From an uncultured Oscillospiraceae bacterium (GTDB lineage Bacteria; Bacillota; Clostridia; Oscillospirales; Oscillospiraceae), in the NCBI GenBank assembly GCA_947627715.1, contig CANQXK010000004.1, positions 62,001 to 126,000 of the forward strand: a stretch of DNA of 64,000 bases, in the 5' to 3' direction. Positions 41,374 to 49,335 of the stretch are shown here, piece after piece. The notes beneath the pieces are model-generated. The model had not been told where the DNA came from. It did not search any database and worked only from the letters and a program-made list of their open reading frames with translations. Position numbers and translations under genes: made by a program. Numbering within the stretch: position 1 is the first letter of the stretch; the number at the start of each line of letters is the position of its first letter.

Positions 41374-42729
41374 ATGGTGGCCATTGTCGCCCTGAACACC
41401 TACCCCGTGGCCATCGCCAGGGACCTGGTGTTCGTCTCCAAGGAGAACGCCATCCTGCCCCAGACGCTCCAGATCGGCTCCTCGGTGGAGCTGCTGGAGC
41501 GCATGACGCCCAACACGGTGGGTCAGGTCGTGAGGCTGACGGAGACGGGGAACCTCTCCCGCGTCTCCGTGATGAACACGAATATGGACGAGCTTTACTC
41601 CGTGCGCAACGACGTGACGGGGTACGATGAGCGCGTCCTTTTTTCCCTTGTGAACATCGCCGTCAGCCAGCGGAAGGACGAATTTCGCTCCTTCTTCAAC
41701 GACGGGGCGTTTATGAGCTACGCCGCCGTCCCCATCGTGGACGGGGGGCAGGTGGTGGGAGCCGTGGGCGTCTACGAGTACGACGCCGCCGAGGGGGCCA
41801 TCGTCCTGGGCCTGCGCAACGACATGACCAGCATCTCCCTGGGCCTGGGCGCGGCGGCCATGGTGGTCAGCGTCCTCCTGTCCCAGACCATGGGCTACCG
41901 CCTCCGGCGCATCCTGGACGCCATCAAGAACGTCCGGGAGGGGGAGTACACCTATCGAATCGCCGTCACAGGCCACGACGAGCTGACCACCCTCTCCCAG
42001 GAGTTCAACAGCCTCACCGACAGGCTCCAGAAAACCGAGGAGATCCGCCGCCGCTTCGTGGCGGACGCCTCCCACGAGCTGAAAACGCCCCTGGCGGCCA
42101 TACGCCTCCTGTCCGACAGCATTTTGGAGACGGAGAACATGGACGGCGAGACGGTGAAGGAGTTCGTGGGCGGCATCCGGGAGGAGTCGGAGCGCCTGGC
42201 CCGCACCACGGGACAGCTTTTGGAGCTGACGAAGCTGGACAACAACCCCTCCGCGGCGGCCAGGGTGGACGTCAACTGCGTGGAGGTGGCCCAGCGCGTG
42301 GCCGCGACCCTCAGCCCCATCGCCCGCCGGGCGGAGGTGGAGCTGGTGACCCACTTTGACAGGGCGCACATCATGGCCACCTCCGACGAGCTTTTCCAGA
42401 TCGTCTACAACCTGGTGGAGAACGCCATCAAGTATAACCGCCCCGGCGGGGAGGTGGTCCTCTCCGTGGGCCGGGACGGGGAGAAGGTGAAGATCACCGT
42501 GGAGGACACGGGCATCGGCATCCCGGAGGAGGATATGCCCTACATCTTCGACCGCTTCTACCGGGTGGAGAAATCCAGGGACCGGGACGAGGGGGGTACG
42601 GGCCTGGGCCTTTCCATCGTCAAGGCCACCGTGGCCCGCCACGGCGGCGAGGTGACTGCCGGGCCGCGCCCCGGCGGGGGGACCCGCTTCACCGTGGCCT
42701 TCCCGGCCTACACCCAGGGGAAGGATTGA
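41374..42729 (+). CDS. Sensor histidine kinase (HAMP, HisKA, HATPase)
   Basis: A membrane sensor kinase, 451 aa from this ATG. An N-terminal helix starts before the ATG: codons from 41323 encode LFISLRTKYLLTYLLVT, so the true start is probably upstream. No ATG, GTG or TTG is available there; CTG at 41323 has GAGGGCGG seven bases before it. After an extracytoplasmic domain (about 30-155) come a second helix, HAMP, the phospho-acceptor His in VADASHELKTPLAA, then N box LVENAIKYN, DTGIGIPEEDMPYIF and GGTGLGLSIVKATV. It pairs with the upstream regulator. A terminator follows. Confidence 0.93.
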   Translation: MVAIVALNTYPVAIARDLVFVSKENAILPQTLQIGSSVELLERMTPNTVGQVVRLTETGNLSRVSVMNTNMDELYSVRNDVTGYDERVLFSLVNIAVSQRKDEFRSFFNDGAFMSYAAVPIVDGGQVVGAVGVYEYDAAEGAIVLGLRNDMTSISLGLGAAAMVVSVLLSQTMGYRLRRILDAIKNVREGEYTYRIAVTGHDELTTLSQEFNSLTDRLQKTEEIRRRFVADASHELKTPLAAIRLLSDSILETENMDGETVKEFVGGIREESERLARTTGQLLELTKLDNNPSAAARVDVNCVEVAQRVAATLSPIARRAEVELVTHFDRAHIMATSDELFQIVYNLVENAIKYNRPGGEVVLSVGRDGEKVKITVEDTGIGIPEEDMPYIFDRFYRVEKSRDRDEGGTGLGLSIVKATVARHGGEVTAGPRPGGGTRFTVAFPAYTQGKD

Positions 42730-42740
42730 CGAAAAATCGA

Positions 42741-42786
42741 AAAGAAGGCCGGAAGAGGGACCGCCCCTTTTCCGGCCTTCTTTTTT
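42741..42786 (+). terminator. Terminator of the two-component operon
   Basis: AAAGAAGGCCGGAA pairs with TTCCGGCCTTCTTT around a 15-base loop, followed by TTT. A strong intrinsic terminator. Confidence 0.9.
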
Positions 42787-42823
42787 CCTCCAGACCCCGG
42801 AGGAAATTTTTTTGCGAAAGCCC

Positions 42824-42852
42824 TTGACAAACCCGGCGGGGAATGCTACTAT
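42824..42852 (+). promoter_or_regulatory. Promoter of the gntR-ABC operon
   Basis: TTGACA (42824-42829), 17-base spacer and TACTAT (42847-42852), preceded by TGC, an extended -10. The operator palindrome begins immediately after it. Confidence 0.8.
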
Positions 42853-42879
42853 AACTGTACTAACACACTTAGTACAGTT
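42853..42879. promoter_or_regulatory. Perfect palindromic operator of the gntR-ABC operon
   Basis: AACTGTACTAA-CACAC-TTAGTACAGTT is a perfect 11-bp inverted repeat with a 5-base spacer covering the expected transcription start. This is the position and symmetry expected for autorepression by the YtrA-type GntR regulator encoded next. Confidence 0.85.
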
Positions 42880-42905
42880 AACACAGTTTCGGAAGGGGAG
42901 GTCGT

Positions 42906-43277
42906 ATGCTCCAGCTCAATTACCGGGACAGCCGGCCCATCTACGAGCAGGTCCGGGACGGACTTCGGCGGCTCATCATCACCGGGGCCATCCCGGCGGG
43001 GGACAAGCTGCCCTCGGTGCGCGCCCTGTCGGCGTCCCTGGCCATCAACCCCAACACCATCCAGCGGGCCTACGAGTCCCTGGAGCAGGAGGGCTACGCC
43101 TACACCGTGGCGGGGAAGGGGAGCTTCGCGGCTCTCCCGGCGGACGTGCGGGAGGAGCGGCGGGAGGAGCTTTTTTCAAAGCTGGACGCCATCGTCCAGG
43201 AGCTTCGCTTCCTGGGGGTGACGGACGGGGAGCTGTCCGCCCGCCTGGGGGATAAGAAGGAGGAGAAGGAACCATGA
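42906..43277 (+). CDS. GntR-family (YtrA-type) transcriptional regulator
   Basis: A 123-aa short GntR regulator: winged helix RPIYEQVRDGLRRLIITG, IPAGDKLPSVRALSASLAIN and PNTIQRAYESLEQEGYAYTVAGKG, then a short helical tail with no large ligand domain, as in the YtrA subfamily. Such proteins usually repress the ABC transporter operon they head. Its stop overlaps the ABC gene start (ATGA at 43274). The operator at 42853 is the likely target. Confidence 0.93.
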   Translation: MLQLNYRDSRPIYEQVRDGLRRLIITGAIPAGDKLPSVRALSASLAINPNTIQRAYESLEQEGYAYTVAGKGSFAALPADVREERREELFSKLDAIVQELRFLGVTDGELSARLGDKKEEKEP

Positions 43278-44176
43278 TCGAGGTAAAAAACGTTGTCAAG
43301 AGCTTTGACGGCTTCCACGCCCTGGACGGGCTGACCATGACGGTGCCCAAGGGGGCGGTCTACGGGCTTGTGGGTCCCAACGGGGCGGGGAAGTCCACCA
43401 TTCTCCGGCACCTCACCGGGGCGTACAAGCCGGACTCCGGGGAGATCGCCCTGGAGGGGGAGCCGGTGTGGGAAAATCCGGCGGTGAAGCGCCGGGTCGC
43501 GGTGATCCCGGACGAGGTCTACTGGTTCGGCTCTGCCGCCACGGCGGACATGATGCGCTTTTACCGGGGGATCTACCCCAAGTTCGACATGGAGCGGTAC
43601 CGCCGTCTCCGGGAGGCGTTCCCGGAGGTGGACGAGAAACGGCCCATCCGCAGGCTCTCCAAGGGGATGCAGAAGCAGTCGGCCTTCTGGCTGGCGCTCA
43701 GCTGCCGGCCGGATTACCTGCTGCTGGACGAGCCGGTGGACGGGCTGGACCCGGTGATGCGCCGGCAGGTGTGGTCCATTCTGATGAACGACGTCAGCGA
43801 GTACGGCACCACGGTGCTGGTGTCCTCCCACAACCTCCGGGAGCTGGAGGACGTGTGCGACCACGTGGGGATCCTGAGCCACGGGCGGGTGGCGCTGGAG
43901 CGGTCCCTCTCGGAGCTTCAGGGCGGATTGGTGAAGCTCCAGATCGCTTTCCCCTCGGAAAAGTCCCCGGAGCTGCCGGAGGGGCTGGAGGTGCTGCACA
44001 CCTCCAGCCTGGGGCGCATCTACACCTACATCGTCCGGGGGAACGCCCAGGCGGTGCGGGAGCGGTTCGAGGCGCTGAAGCCCCTCTTCATGGAGGCGCT
44101 TCCCCTGACGCTGGAGGAGATCTTTATTTACGAGATGGGAGGTGAGGACTATGCGGTCCGGGACATCGTTCTTTGA
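43274..44176 (+). CDS. ABC transporter ATP-binding protein
   Basis: A 300-aa ATPase. Walker A is GPNGAGKST and the signature is RRLSKGMQKQSAFWLAL; it continues with DYLLLDEPVDGLDP (Walker B) and the H-loop SSHNLRELED. Similar to YtrB-type exporters. It overlaps the permease gene by 26 bases. The GntR protein upstream likely controls its expression. The substrate is unknown; family members respond to cell-wall antibiotics or have roles in envelope homeostasis. Confidence 0.95.
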   Translation: MIEVKNVVKSFDGFHALDGLTMTVPKGAVYGLVGPNGAGKSTILRHLTGAYKPDSGEIALEGEPVWENPAVKRRVAVIPDEVYWFGSAATADMMRFYRGIYPKFDMERYRRLREAFPEVDEKRPIRRLSKGMQKQSAFWLALSCRPDYLLLDEPVDGLDPVMRRQVWSILMNDVSEYGTTVLVSSHNLRELEDVCDHVGILSHGRVALERSLSELQGGLVKLQIAFPSEKSPELPEGLEVLHTSSLGRIYTYIVRGNAQAVRERFEALKPLFMEALPLTLEEIFIYEMGGEDYAVRDIVL

Positions 44177-46079
44177 TTGGACGGTCTTTAAGAAGAATTT
44201 CACCCGCTTCTGGCCGGTGTGGGCGTCCTATCTTGTGATCTGGGTGTTCCTCATCCCGGTGAACATGGTGATGCAGGGGCCGGGGCAGGCCAACGACCAT
44301 TTTCAGGACATCCTCTGCGGAGCCAGCGAGATGAACCCCATTTTCGCCTTCTTCTACGCGGCGGTGTGCGCCATGGCGGTGCTGAGCCACCTCTATTCCG
44401 CAAGGTCCGCCAATTTCTACGGCGCGCTGCCGGTGCGGCGGGAGGGGCTTTTCCTGACCCAGTTCGCCGCGGGCTTCGCCTTCACCCTGGTCCCGCAGCT
44501 GGCGGTGGCCGTGCTGGTGGGGATCGTCTCGGCGGCAAACGGCGTGGACACGGGCCTTGCGCTGCTGACGTGGCTGGGGACCGGGGCGGGGAGTATGTTT
44601 TTCTTCTACTCCATGGCGTTCCTGTGCGGCCTCTTCGCCGGGCATATCCTGGCGCTGCCGGCCTTCTACGTCATCGCAAACTTCCTCTACGCCTGCCTTT
44701 ACGAGCTGGTGCAGACCGTGCTGGAGAAAGCCTACTACGGCTTTGTGGGCTTCGTCCCCCACGCCCGCCAGGTGATGCGGTGGTTCACCCCGGTCACCAC
44801 CTTCTCCACCGTCTCCTGGGGCTACACCGTGGACCGCCGGGTGGTGAGCTACCCCGCGGGCCAGGGGTGGACGGTGGTGGGCGTCTACGCGGCGGTGGGC
44901 GTGGTCTTTGCGGTCCTGTCCTTCTTCCTCTACCGCGCCCGGAGGCTGGAGAGCGCCGGGGACGTGGTGGCGGTGCGCTTCATGCGGCCCGTATTCAAGT
45001 ACGGCGCGGCCCTCTGCACGGGGCTGGCCCTGGGATACGTGACCGCCGCCATCTTAGGGGACGCCACGCTTCCCTATACGGCGGTGATCTGCACGGTCAT
45101 CGGCTGCTTCCTGGCGCAGATGGTGCTGGACAAGTCCTTCCGGGTCTTCCACAAGTGGCGCGGGGCGCTGGCTGTGGGGGCGGTGATGGCCGCGCTGGCG
45201 GCCTGCGTGGAGTTTGATCTCACCGGCTTTGAGACGTGGCTGCCGGAGGCGGAGAAGGTGGACAGCGCCGTCATTGATACGCTCTACAGCAGCGGCGCGT
45301 CCTTCTACGACGACGGCGACCTCCAGAACGTCACCGTCACGGACCCGGAGATCATCCAAAAGCTCATCACCATCCACCGGGAGGCCATCGAGAAGCGGGA
45401 CATTGCGGACAGGCCCACATCCGGCGTCTCGTCGGAGAGGGAGACCGGGCGCATCATTTTTGAGGTCACCTACGTCACCGGCCACGCCCGCCGTTCCCGC
45501 TGGTACAACATCCCCTTCGACGTGTCCGACGTCTCCCGCCCCGGCACGGCGGCCAACGCCCTCCAGAGCCTCTACTCCGACAGGGACTTCGTCTGGGAGG
45601 TCTACGGCTTTGACAAGTTGGAGCAGTATCTGGCCTCCGGCGGGCGCATCCGGGAGCTGAACTACGAATACCGGGATTATTACGGCGCGGAGACCGACCC
45701 AGAGAGGAACTACGCCTACCTCCTGAAGAACGGGGCCGTGACCTTCGCGGGCTACGACCACGTGATGGAGATCTTCGAGGCGGTGAAGCAGGACTTCGCC
45801 CAGGGGACTTTGGGCGTGCGCAACGTCTCAGGCGGCGACGATACCGGCCGCAGCCGGGTCCTCTACTTCCGCTTCGGGGGCCTTGAGAAGTTCGACCTCC
45901 CCGTGGACGACAGCACCGTCAGCGGGTATTCCGACGCCATCTGCATCTGCGTGGGACCTGACGCCCGCCGCACCTTAGAGGCCATCCACCGCTGTCTCCC
46001 CCTGGAGTTAGAGACCCAGGGCCTTTTGGAGCCGGAGGAACAGGAGCTGTTGGAGCCGGAGTACACCAAGTGCCCCTGA
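44151..46079 (+). CDS. ABC transporter permease with extracytoplasmic C-terminal domain
   Basis: A 642-aa protein. About residues 20-345 contain the membrane region, with segments WASYLVIWVFLIPVNMV, PIFAFFYAAVCAMAVLSHL, GFAFTLVPQLAVAVLVG, MFFFYSMAFLCGLFAG, VVGVYAAVGVVFAVLSFF and others. From about 370 a soluble region (DLTGFETWLPEAEKVDSAV onward) is probably outside the membrane and may bind substrate. I chose the ATG at 44151 with GGGAGGTGAGG upstream; it overlaps the ATPase gene end. This is the partner of the preceding ATPase. A terminator follows at 46107. Confidence 0.85.
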   Translation: MRSGTSFFDWTVFKKNFTRFWPVWASYLVIWVFLIPVNMVMQGPGQANDHFQDILCGASEMNPIFAFFYAAVCAMAVLSHLYSARSANFYGALPVRREGLFLTQFAAGFAFTLVPQLAVAVLVGIVSAANGVDTGLALLTWLGTGAGSMFFFYSMAFLCGLFAGHILALPAFYVIANFLYACLYELVQTVLEKAYYGFVGFVPHARQVMRWFTPVTTFSTVSWGYTVDRRVVSYPAGQGWTVVGVYAAVGVVFAVLSFFLYRARRLESAGDVVAVRFMRPVFKYGAALCTGLALGYVTAAILGDATLPYTAVICTVIGCFLAQMVLDKSFRVFHKWRGALAVGAVMAALAACVEFDLTGFETWLPEAEKVDSAVIDTLYSSGASFYDDGDLQNVTVTDPEIIQKLITIHREAIEKRDIADRPTSGVSSERETGRIIFEVTYVTGHARRSRWYNIPFDVSDVSRPGTAANALQSLYSDRDFVWEVYGFDKLEQYLASGGRIRELNYEYRDYYGAETDPERNYAYLLKNGAVTFAGYDHVMEIFEAVKQDFAQGTLGVRNVSGGDDTGRSRVLYFRFGGLEKFDLPVDDSTVSGYSDAICICVGPDARRTLEAIHRCLPLELETQGLLEPEEQELLEPEYTKCP

Positions 46080-46106
46080 ACCCCTTTCAAACCCATAAAT
46101 ATAAAG

Positions 46107-46134
46107 AAGCGCACGGCCTGTTGGCCGTGCGCTT
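46107..46134. terminator. Terminator after the ABC operon
   Basis: AAGCGCACGGCC-TGTT-GGCCGTGCGCTT, a perfect 12-bp stem with a 4-base loop between convergent genes; it can act on both strands though T tracts are short. Confidence 0.8.
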
Positions 46135-46150
46135 ACTGTGTGCGGAATAA

Positions 46151-47482
46151 TTACTTCGAGGCTTTGCCGCTTTTGCGGGTGAGCAGGACGTTGGTGAGGA
46201 TGCCGAGGATGAGGGCGCAGGCGACCTCGGTGATGGTGACCTTCCCGAAGGAGACGGCCATGCCGCCCACGCCGGCGATGAGGATAACGGAGACCACGAA
46301 GAGGTTGTGGTTGTCGTTCAGGTCCACGCTCTGGATCATCTTAAGGCCGGAGACGGCGATGAAGCCGTAGAGGGCGATGCACACGCCGCCCATGACGCAG
46401 CTGGGGATGGTGGCCAGGAACGTGGCGAAGGGGCCGAAGAAGCTGATGACCATGGCGAGAACGGCGGTGTAGAGGATGGTGATGACGGAGGCGTTGCCGG
46501 AGATGGCCACGCACCCCACGCTCTCGCCGTAGGTGGTGTTGGGGCAGCCGCCGAAGATGGCGCCCGCCATGGAGCCGACGCCGTCACCCAGCAGGGTGTT
46601 GGCAAGGCCGGGGTCCTTCAGAAGGTCCTGGCCGATGATGGAGCTGAGGTTCTTGTGGTCGGCGATGTGCTCGGCAAAGACCACGAAGGCCACGGGAGCG
46701 TAAGCCACGGCCAGGGTGGCAAGATAGGAGCCGGTGACGCCCTTGAGGCCCTTGCCGGCCTTCAGGAAGGTGAAGTCAGGCACCCAGGTCATGTGGGAGA
46801 ACTTGCTGAAGTCGATGATCTGGAGGGCGGCGTTCTGGGTGGCGTTGCCGATGAGGGTGAAGCACAGCGCCACGGCGTACCCGGCCAGAATGCCGATGAT
46901 GAAGGGGATCATCTTCACCATCTTCTTGCCGTAGACGGAGCAGACCATGGTGACGGCCAGGGTCACAAGGCCGCAGATCATGCACACATAGGTGGAGGCC
47001 CCGGCGGCCACGGCCCCGGAGGTGCCCAGAAGGTCGCCCACGGCGTTGCCCGCCAGAGAAAGCCCGATGATAGCCACCGTCGGCCCGATGATCACGGGGG
47101 GCATCAGCTTGTCGATCCACTTCACGCCCACCGCCTTGATGACCAGGGCGATGACCACGTACACAAGGCCGGCCATCAGCGCGCCGATGACGAGGCCGGC
47201 GTAGCCGATCTCAACGGAGGCCGCCCCGGCGAAGGCCGCGGACATGGAGCCTAAGAACGCGAAGGAACTTCCCAGAAACACGGGGCTTTTGAACTTGGTG
47301 AACGCGAGATACACCAGCGTGCCCACACCTGCGCCGAAGAGGGCGGCGGTCTGGCTCATGCCGTTGCCCACGATGCTGGGCACCGCGATGGTGGCCGCCA
47401 TGATGGCCAGCAGCTGCTGGAGGGCGAAGACCAGGGTCTTTGCGAAGCCGGGCTTGTCCTTGATGTTGTAAGTCAGATTCAT
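46151..47482 (-). CDS. uraA: Uracil permease, NCS2 family
   Basis: A 443-aa nucleobase:proton symporter with about 14 membrane segments. Motifs: FALQQLLAIMAATIAVPSIVG, KLMPPVIIGPTVAIIGLSL, FVVFAEHIADHKN and GCPNTTYGESVGCVAISGNAS, the last typical of UraA. ATG at 47482 with AGGGGGT 11 bases upstream; a longer start at 47569 overlaps the promoter. Uracil is the likely substrate, though xanthine-type NCS2 proteins are close. Confidence 0.93.
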   Translation of the reverse strand: MNLTYNIKDKPGFAKTLVFALQQLLAIMAATIAVPSIVGNGMSQTAALFGAGVGTLVYLAFTKFKSPVFLGSSFAFLGSMSAAFAGAASVEIGYAGLVIGALMAGLVYVVIALVIKAVGVKWIDKLMPPVIIGPTVAIIGLSLAGNAVGDLLGTSGAVAAGASTYVCMICGLVTLAVTMVCSVYGKKMVKMIPFIIGILAGYAVALCFTLIGNATQNAALQIIDFSKFSHMTWVPDFTFLKAGKGLKGVTGSYLATLAVAYAPVAFVVFAEHIADHKNLSSIIGQDLLKDPGLANTLLGDGVGSMAGAIFGGCPNTTYGESVGCVAISGNASVITILYTAVLAMVISFFGPFATFLATIPSCVMGGVCIALYGFIAVSGLKMIQSVDLNDNHNLFVVSVILIAGVGGMAVSFGKVTITEVACALILGILTNVLLTRKSGKASK

Positions 47483-47526
47483 TCTTGCTTGTACCCCCTG
47501 TAAATTTTTATGATTTCGCTGTGGCA

Positions 47527-47556
47527 AATATAGCACCGTTTTCGCGCCCCTGTCAA
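47527..47556 (-). promoter_or_regulatory. Promoter of the uracil permease gene
   Basis: On the minus strand TTGACA (47556-47551), 18-base spacer ending TGC, and TATATT (47532-47527): a near-consensus extended -10 promoter about 45 bases from the start codon. No PyrR or purine RNA element is recognisable in the short leader. Confidence 0.8.
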
Positions 47557-47650
47557 GTAAATCGTCCAAACCTGACTATTTTTGTCGAAAAGGATAAAAA
47601 ACCGCGGAAGCGGCGTCAAAAATCGGTATAATATTCTCCGCGCCAAAAGG

Positions 47651-47679
47651 TTGCAATGCGCAATAAAATGGTTTAAAAT
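47651..47679 (+). promoter_or_regulatory. Promoter of the lysA-family gene
   Basis: TTGCAA (47651-47656), 17-base spacer, TAAAAT (47674-47679), 34 bases before the start codon. Confidence 0.65.
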
Positions 47680-47712
47680 AGCTGTGTATTCTCACTTTGG
47701 AGGGAACAGCGG

Positions 47713-48951
47713 ATGAAAAAGACCTTTGCCTCAAAAGAAAAATTCGAGGAGATCGCCGCGCAGTACGGCACTCCCATCCATATTTACGACGAGCGGGGCA
47801 TCCGGGAGAACGCCCGCCGCCTGAATCGGGCCTTCTCCTGGAATCCCGGCTACAGGGAATATTTCGCCGTCAAGGCCACGCCCACGCCCAAAATTTTGAA
47901 GATCCTCCGGGAGGAGGGCTGCGGGGTAGACTGCTCCAGCCTTACGGAGCTTGTGATGAGCGAGCGGTGCGGGTTTTCGGGGCACGACATCATGTTTTCC
48001 TCCAACGAGACCCCGGCGGCGGACATGAAAAAGGCGCGGGAGCTGGGGGCGTACATCAACCTGGACGACTACACTCACGTCAAATTCCTGGAAAATCTCT
48101 GCGGGGTCCCGGAGTCCATCTGCTGCCGCTTCAATCCCGGCGGCGTGTTCTCCGTAGCCAATCAGATCATGGATAACCCCAGGGACGCCAAATACGGCAT
48201 GACCCGCGGCCAGATGAAGAGCGCCTACCGGGACCTTCTGGCCCTGGGGGCCAGGAATTTCGGCATCCACGCCTTCCTCGTGTCCAACGCCATCTTCAAC
48301 GAGTACTACCCCATGATGGCCCGGCAGCTTTTTCAGCTGGCGGTGGAGCTTCACGAGGCCACCGGCGCGCACATCGAGTTTGTGAACCTCTCCGGCGGCA
48401 TCGGCATCCCGTACTACCCCGACCAAACCGCCCCCAACATCGAGCTTATCGCGGGCGGCGTCCGGGAGGCGTACAACGAGATCCTGGTCCCCGCCGGGCT
48501 GGGGGACGTGAAGATCTTCACGGAGCTTGGCCGCTATATGCTCGGCCCCTACGGGTGCCTGCTGACCCGCGCCATCCACGAAAAACACATCTACAAGGAG
48601 TACGTGGGCGTGGACGCCTGCGCCTGCAACCTGATGCGCCCGGCCATGTACGGCGCTTACCACCACATCACCGTCCTGGGCAAGGAGGACGCCCCCCATG
48701 ACCACCTCTACGACGTGGTGGGGAGCCTGTGCGAGAATAACGACAAATTCGCCATCGACCGGGAACTCCCGGAGATCGACACCGGGGACCTCTTGGTCAT
48801 CCACGACACCGGGGCGCACGGCCACGCTATGGGGTATAACTATAACGGCAAGCTCAGAAGCGCCGAGGTCCTTTTAAAGGAGGACGGCTCCACGGAGCTG
48901 ATCCGCCGCGCAGAGACCATGGACGACTATTTTGCGACCATGATCTTCTGA
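47713..48951 (+). CDS. lysA: Diaminopimelate decarboxylase-family PLP enzyme
   Basis: A 412-aa fold-type III PLP decarboxylase, expected to make lysine from meso-diaminopimelate. The PLP lysine is in EYFAVKATPTPKIL. GCGVDCSSLTELVMSERCG, FVNLSGGIGIPY and VDACACNLMRPAMYGAYHHI are present. Two features differ from standard LysA: the PLP-phosphate motif EPGR reads ELGR in FTELGRYMLGP, and the specificity stretch CESxD reads CENNDKFA. It may be a divergent LysA clade or a related ornithine/arginine decarboxylase. Single-gene transcript with a clear promoter and GGAGGGAACAGCGG before the ATG. Confidence 0.88.
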   Translation: MKKTFASKEKFEEIAAQYGTPIHIYDERGIRENARRLNRAFSWNPGYREYFAVKATPTPKILKILREEGCGVDCSSLTELVMSERCGFSGHDIMFSSNETPAADMKKARELGAYINLDDYTHVKFLENLCGVPESICCRFNPGGVFSVANQIMDNPRDAKYGMTRGQMKSAYRDLLALGARNFGIHAFLVSNAIFNEYYPMMARQLFQLAVELHEATGAHIEFVNLSGGIGIPYYPDQTAPNIELIAGGVREAYNEILVPAGLGDVKIFTELGRYMLGPYGCLLTRAIHEKHIYKEYVGVDACACNLMRPAMYGAYHHITVLGKEDAPHDHLYDVVGSLCENNDKFAIDRELPEIDTGDLLVIHDTGAHGHAMGYNYNGKLRSAEVLLKEDGSTELIRRAETMDDYFATMIF

Positions 48952-49014
48952 CGAGAGAGCCGCGACCGGGACTTGCCGTGACCACGATAAAATGTGTCCG
49001 CCCACCGGCAAAGC

Positions 49015-49047
49015 AAAAGCCTTCCCCGCACCGGGGAGGGCTTTTTT
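49015..49047 (+). terminator. Terminator after the lysA-family gene, built from repeat-like sequence
   Basis: AAAAGCCTTCCCCG-CAC-CGGGGAGGGCTTTTTT forms a long stem ending in a T run. The CCTTCCCCG arm is shared with the family A/B repeats that follow. Confidence 0.8.
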
Positions 49048-49055
49048 CATACAAT

Positions 49056-49332
49056 GCCTTCCCCGCAGGGCGGGGAAGGTGTCGCCGCAGGCGACGGATG
49101 AGGTGGGAAAAGCCTCCCCTCTCTGAGGGGAGGTGGCCCGAAGGGCCGGAGGGGAGCCGGGCGCGTATCGGCCTCATCCGACCCCCTTCGGGGGCCACCT
49201 TCCCCACAAGTGGGGAAGGCATTTTGCTCTGCGTTTGTGAGCCTTCAGCGAATGGAGGCGGCCGCCGTCAAAGGAAACGCCTTCCCCGCAGGGCGGGGAA
49301 GGTGTCGCCGCAGGCGACGGATGAGGTGGGAA
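49056..49332. repeat. Palindromic repeat cluster (families A, C, B, A)
   Basis: 49056-49220 repeats the last unit of the 31.8 kb block almost base for base (family A, C and B in order). A further family A copy lies at 49279-49332, just before the 3' end of the lipoprotein gene. Confidence 0.88.
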
Positions 49333-49335
49333 CCC

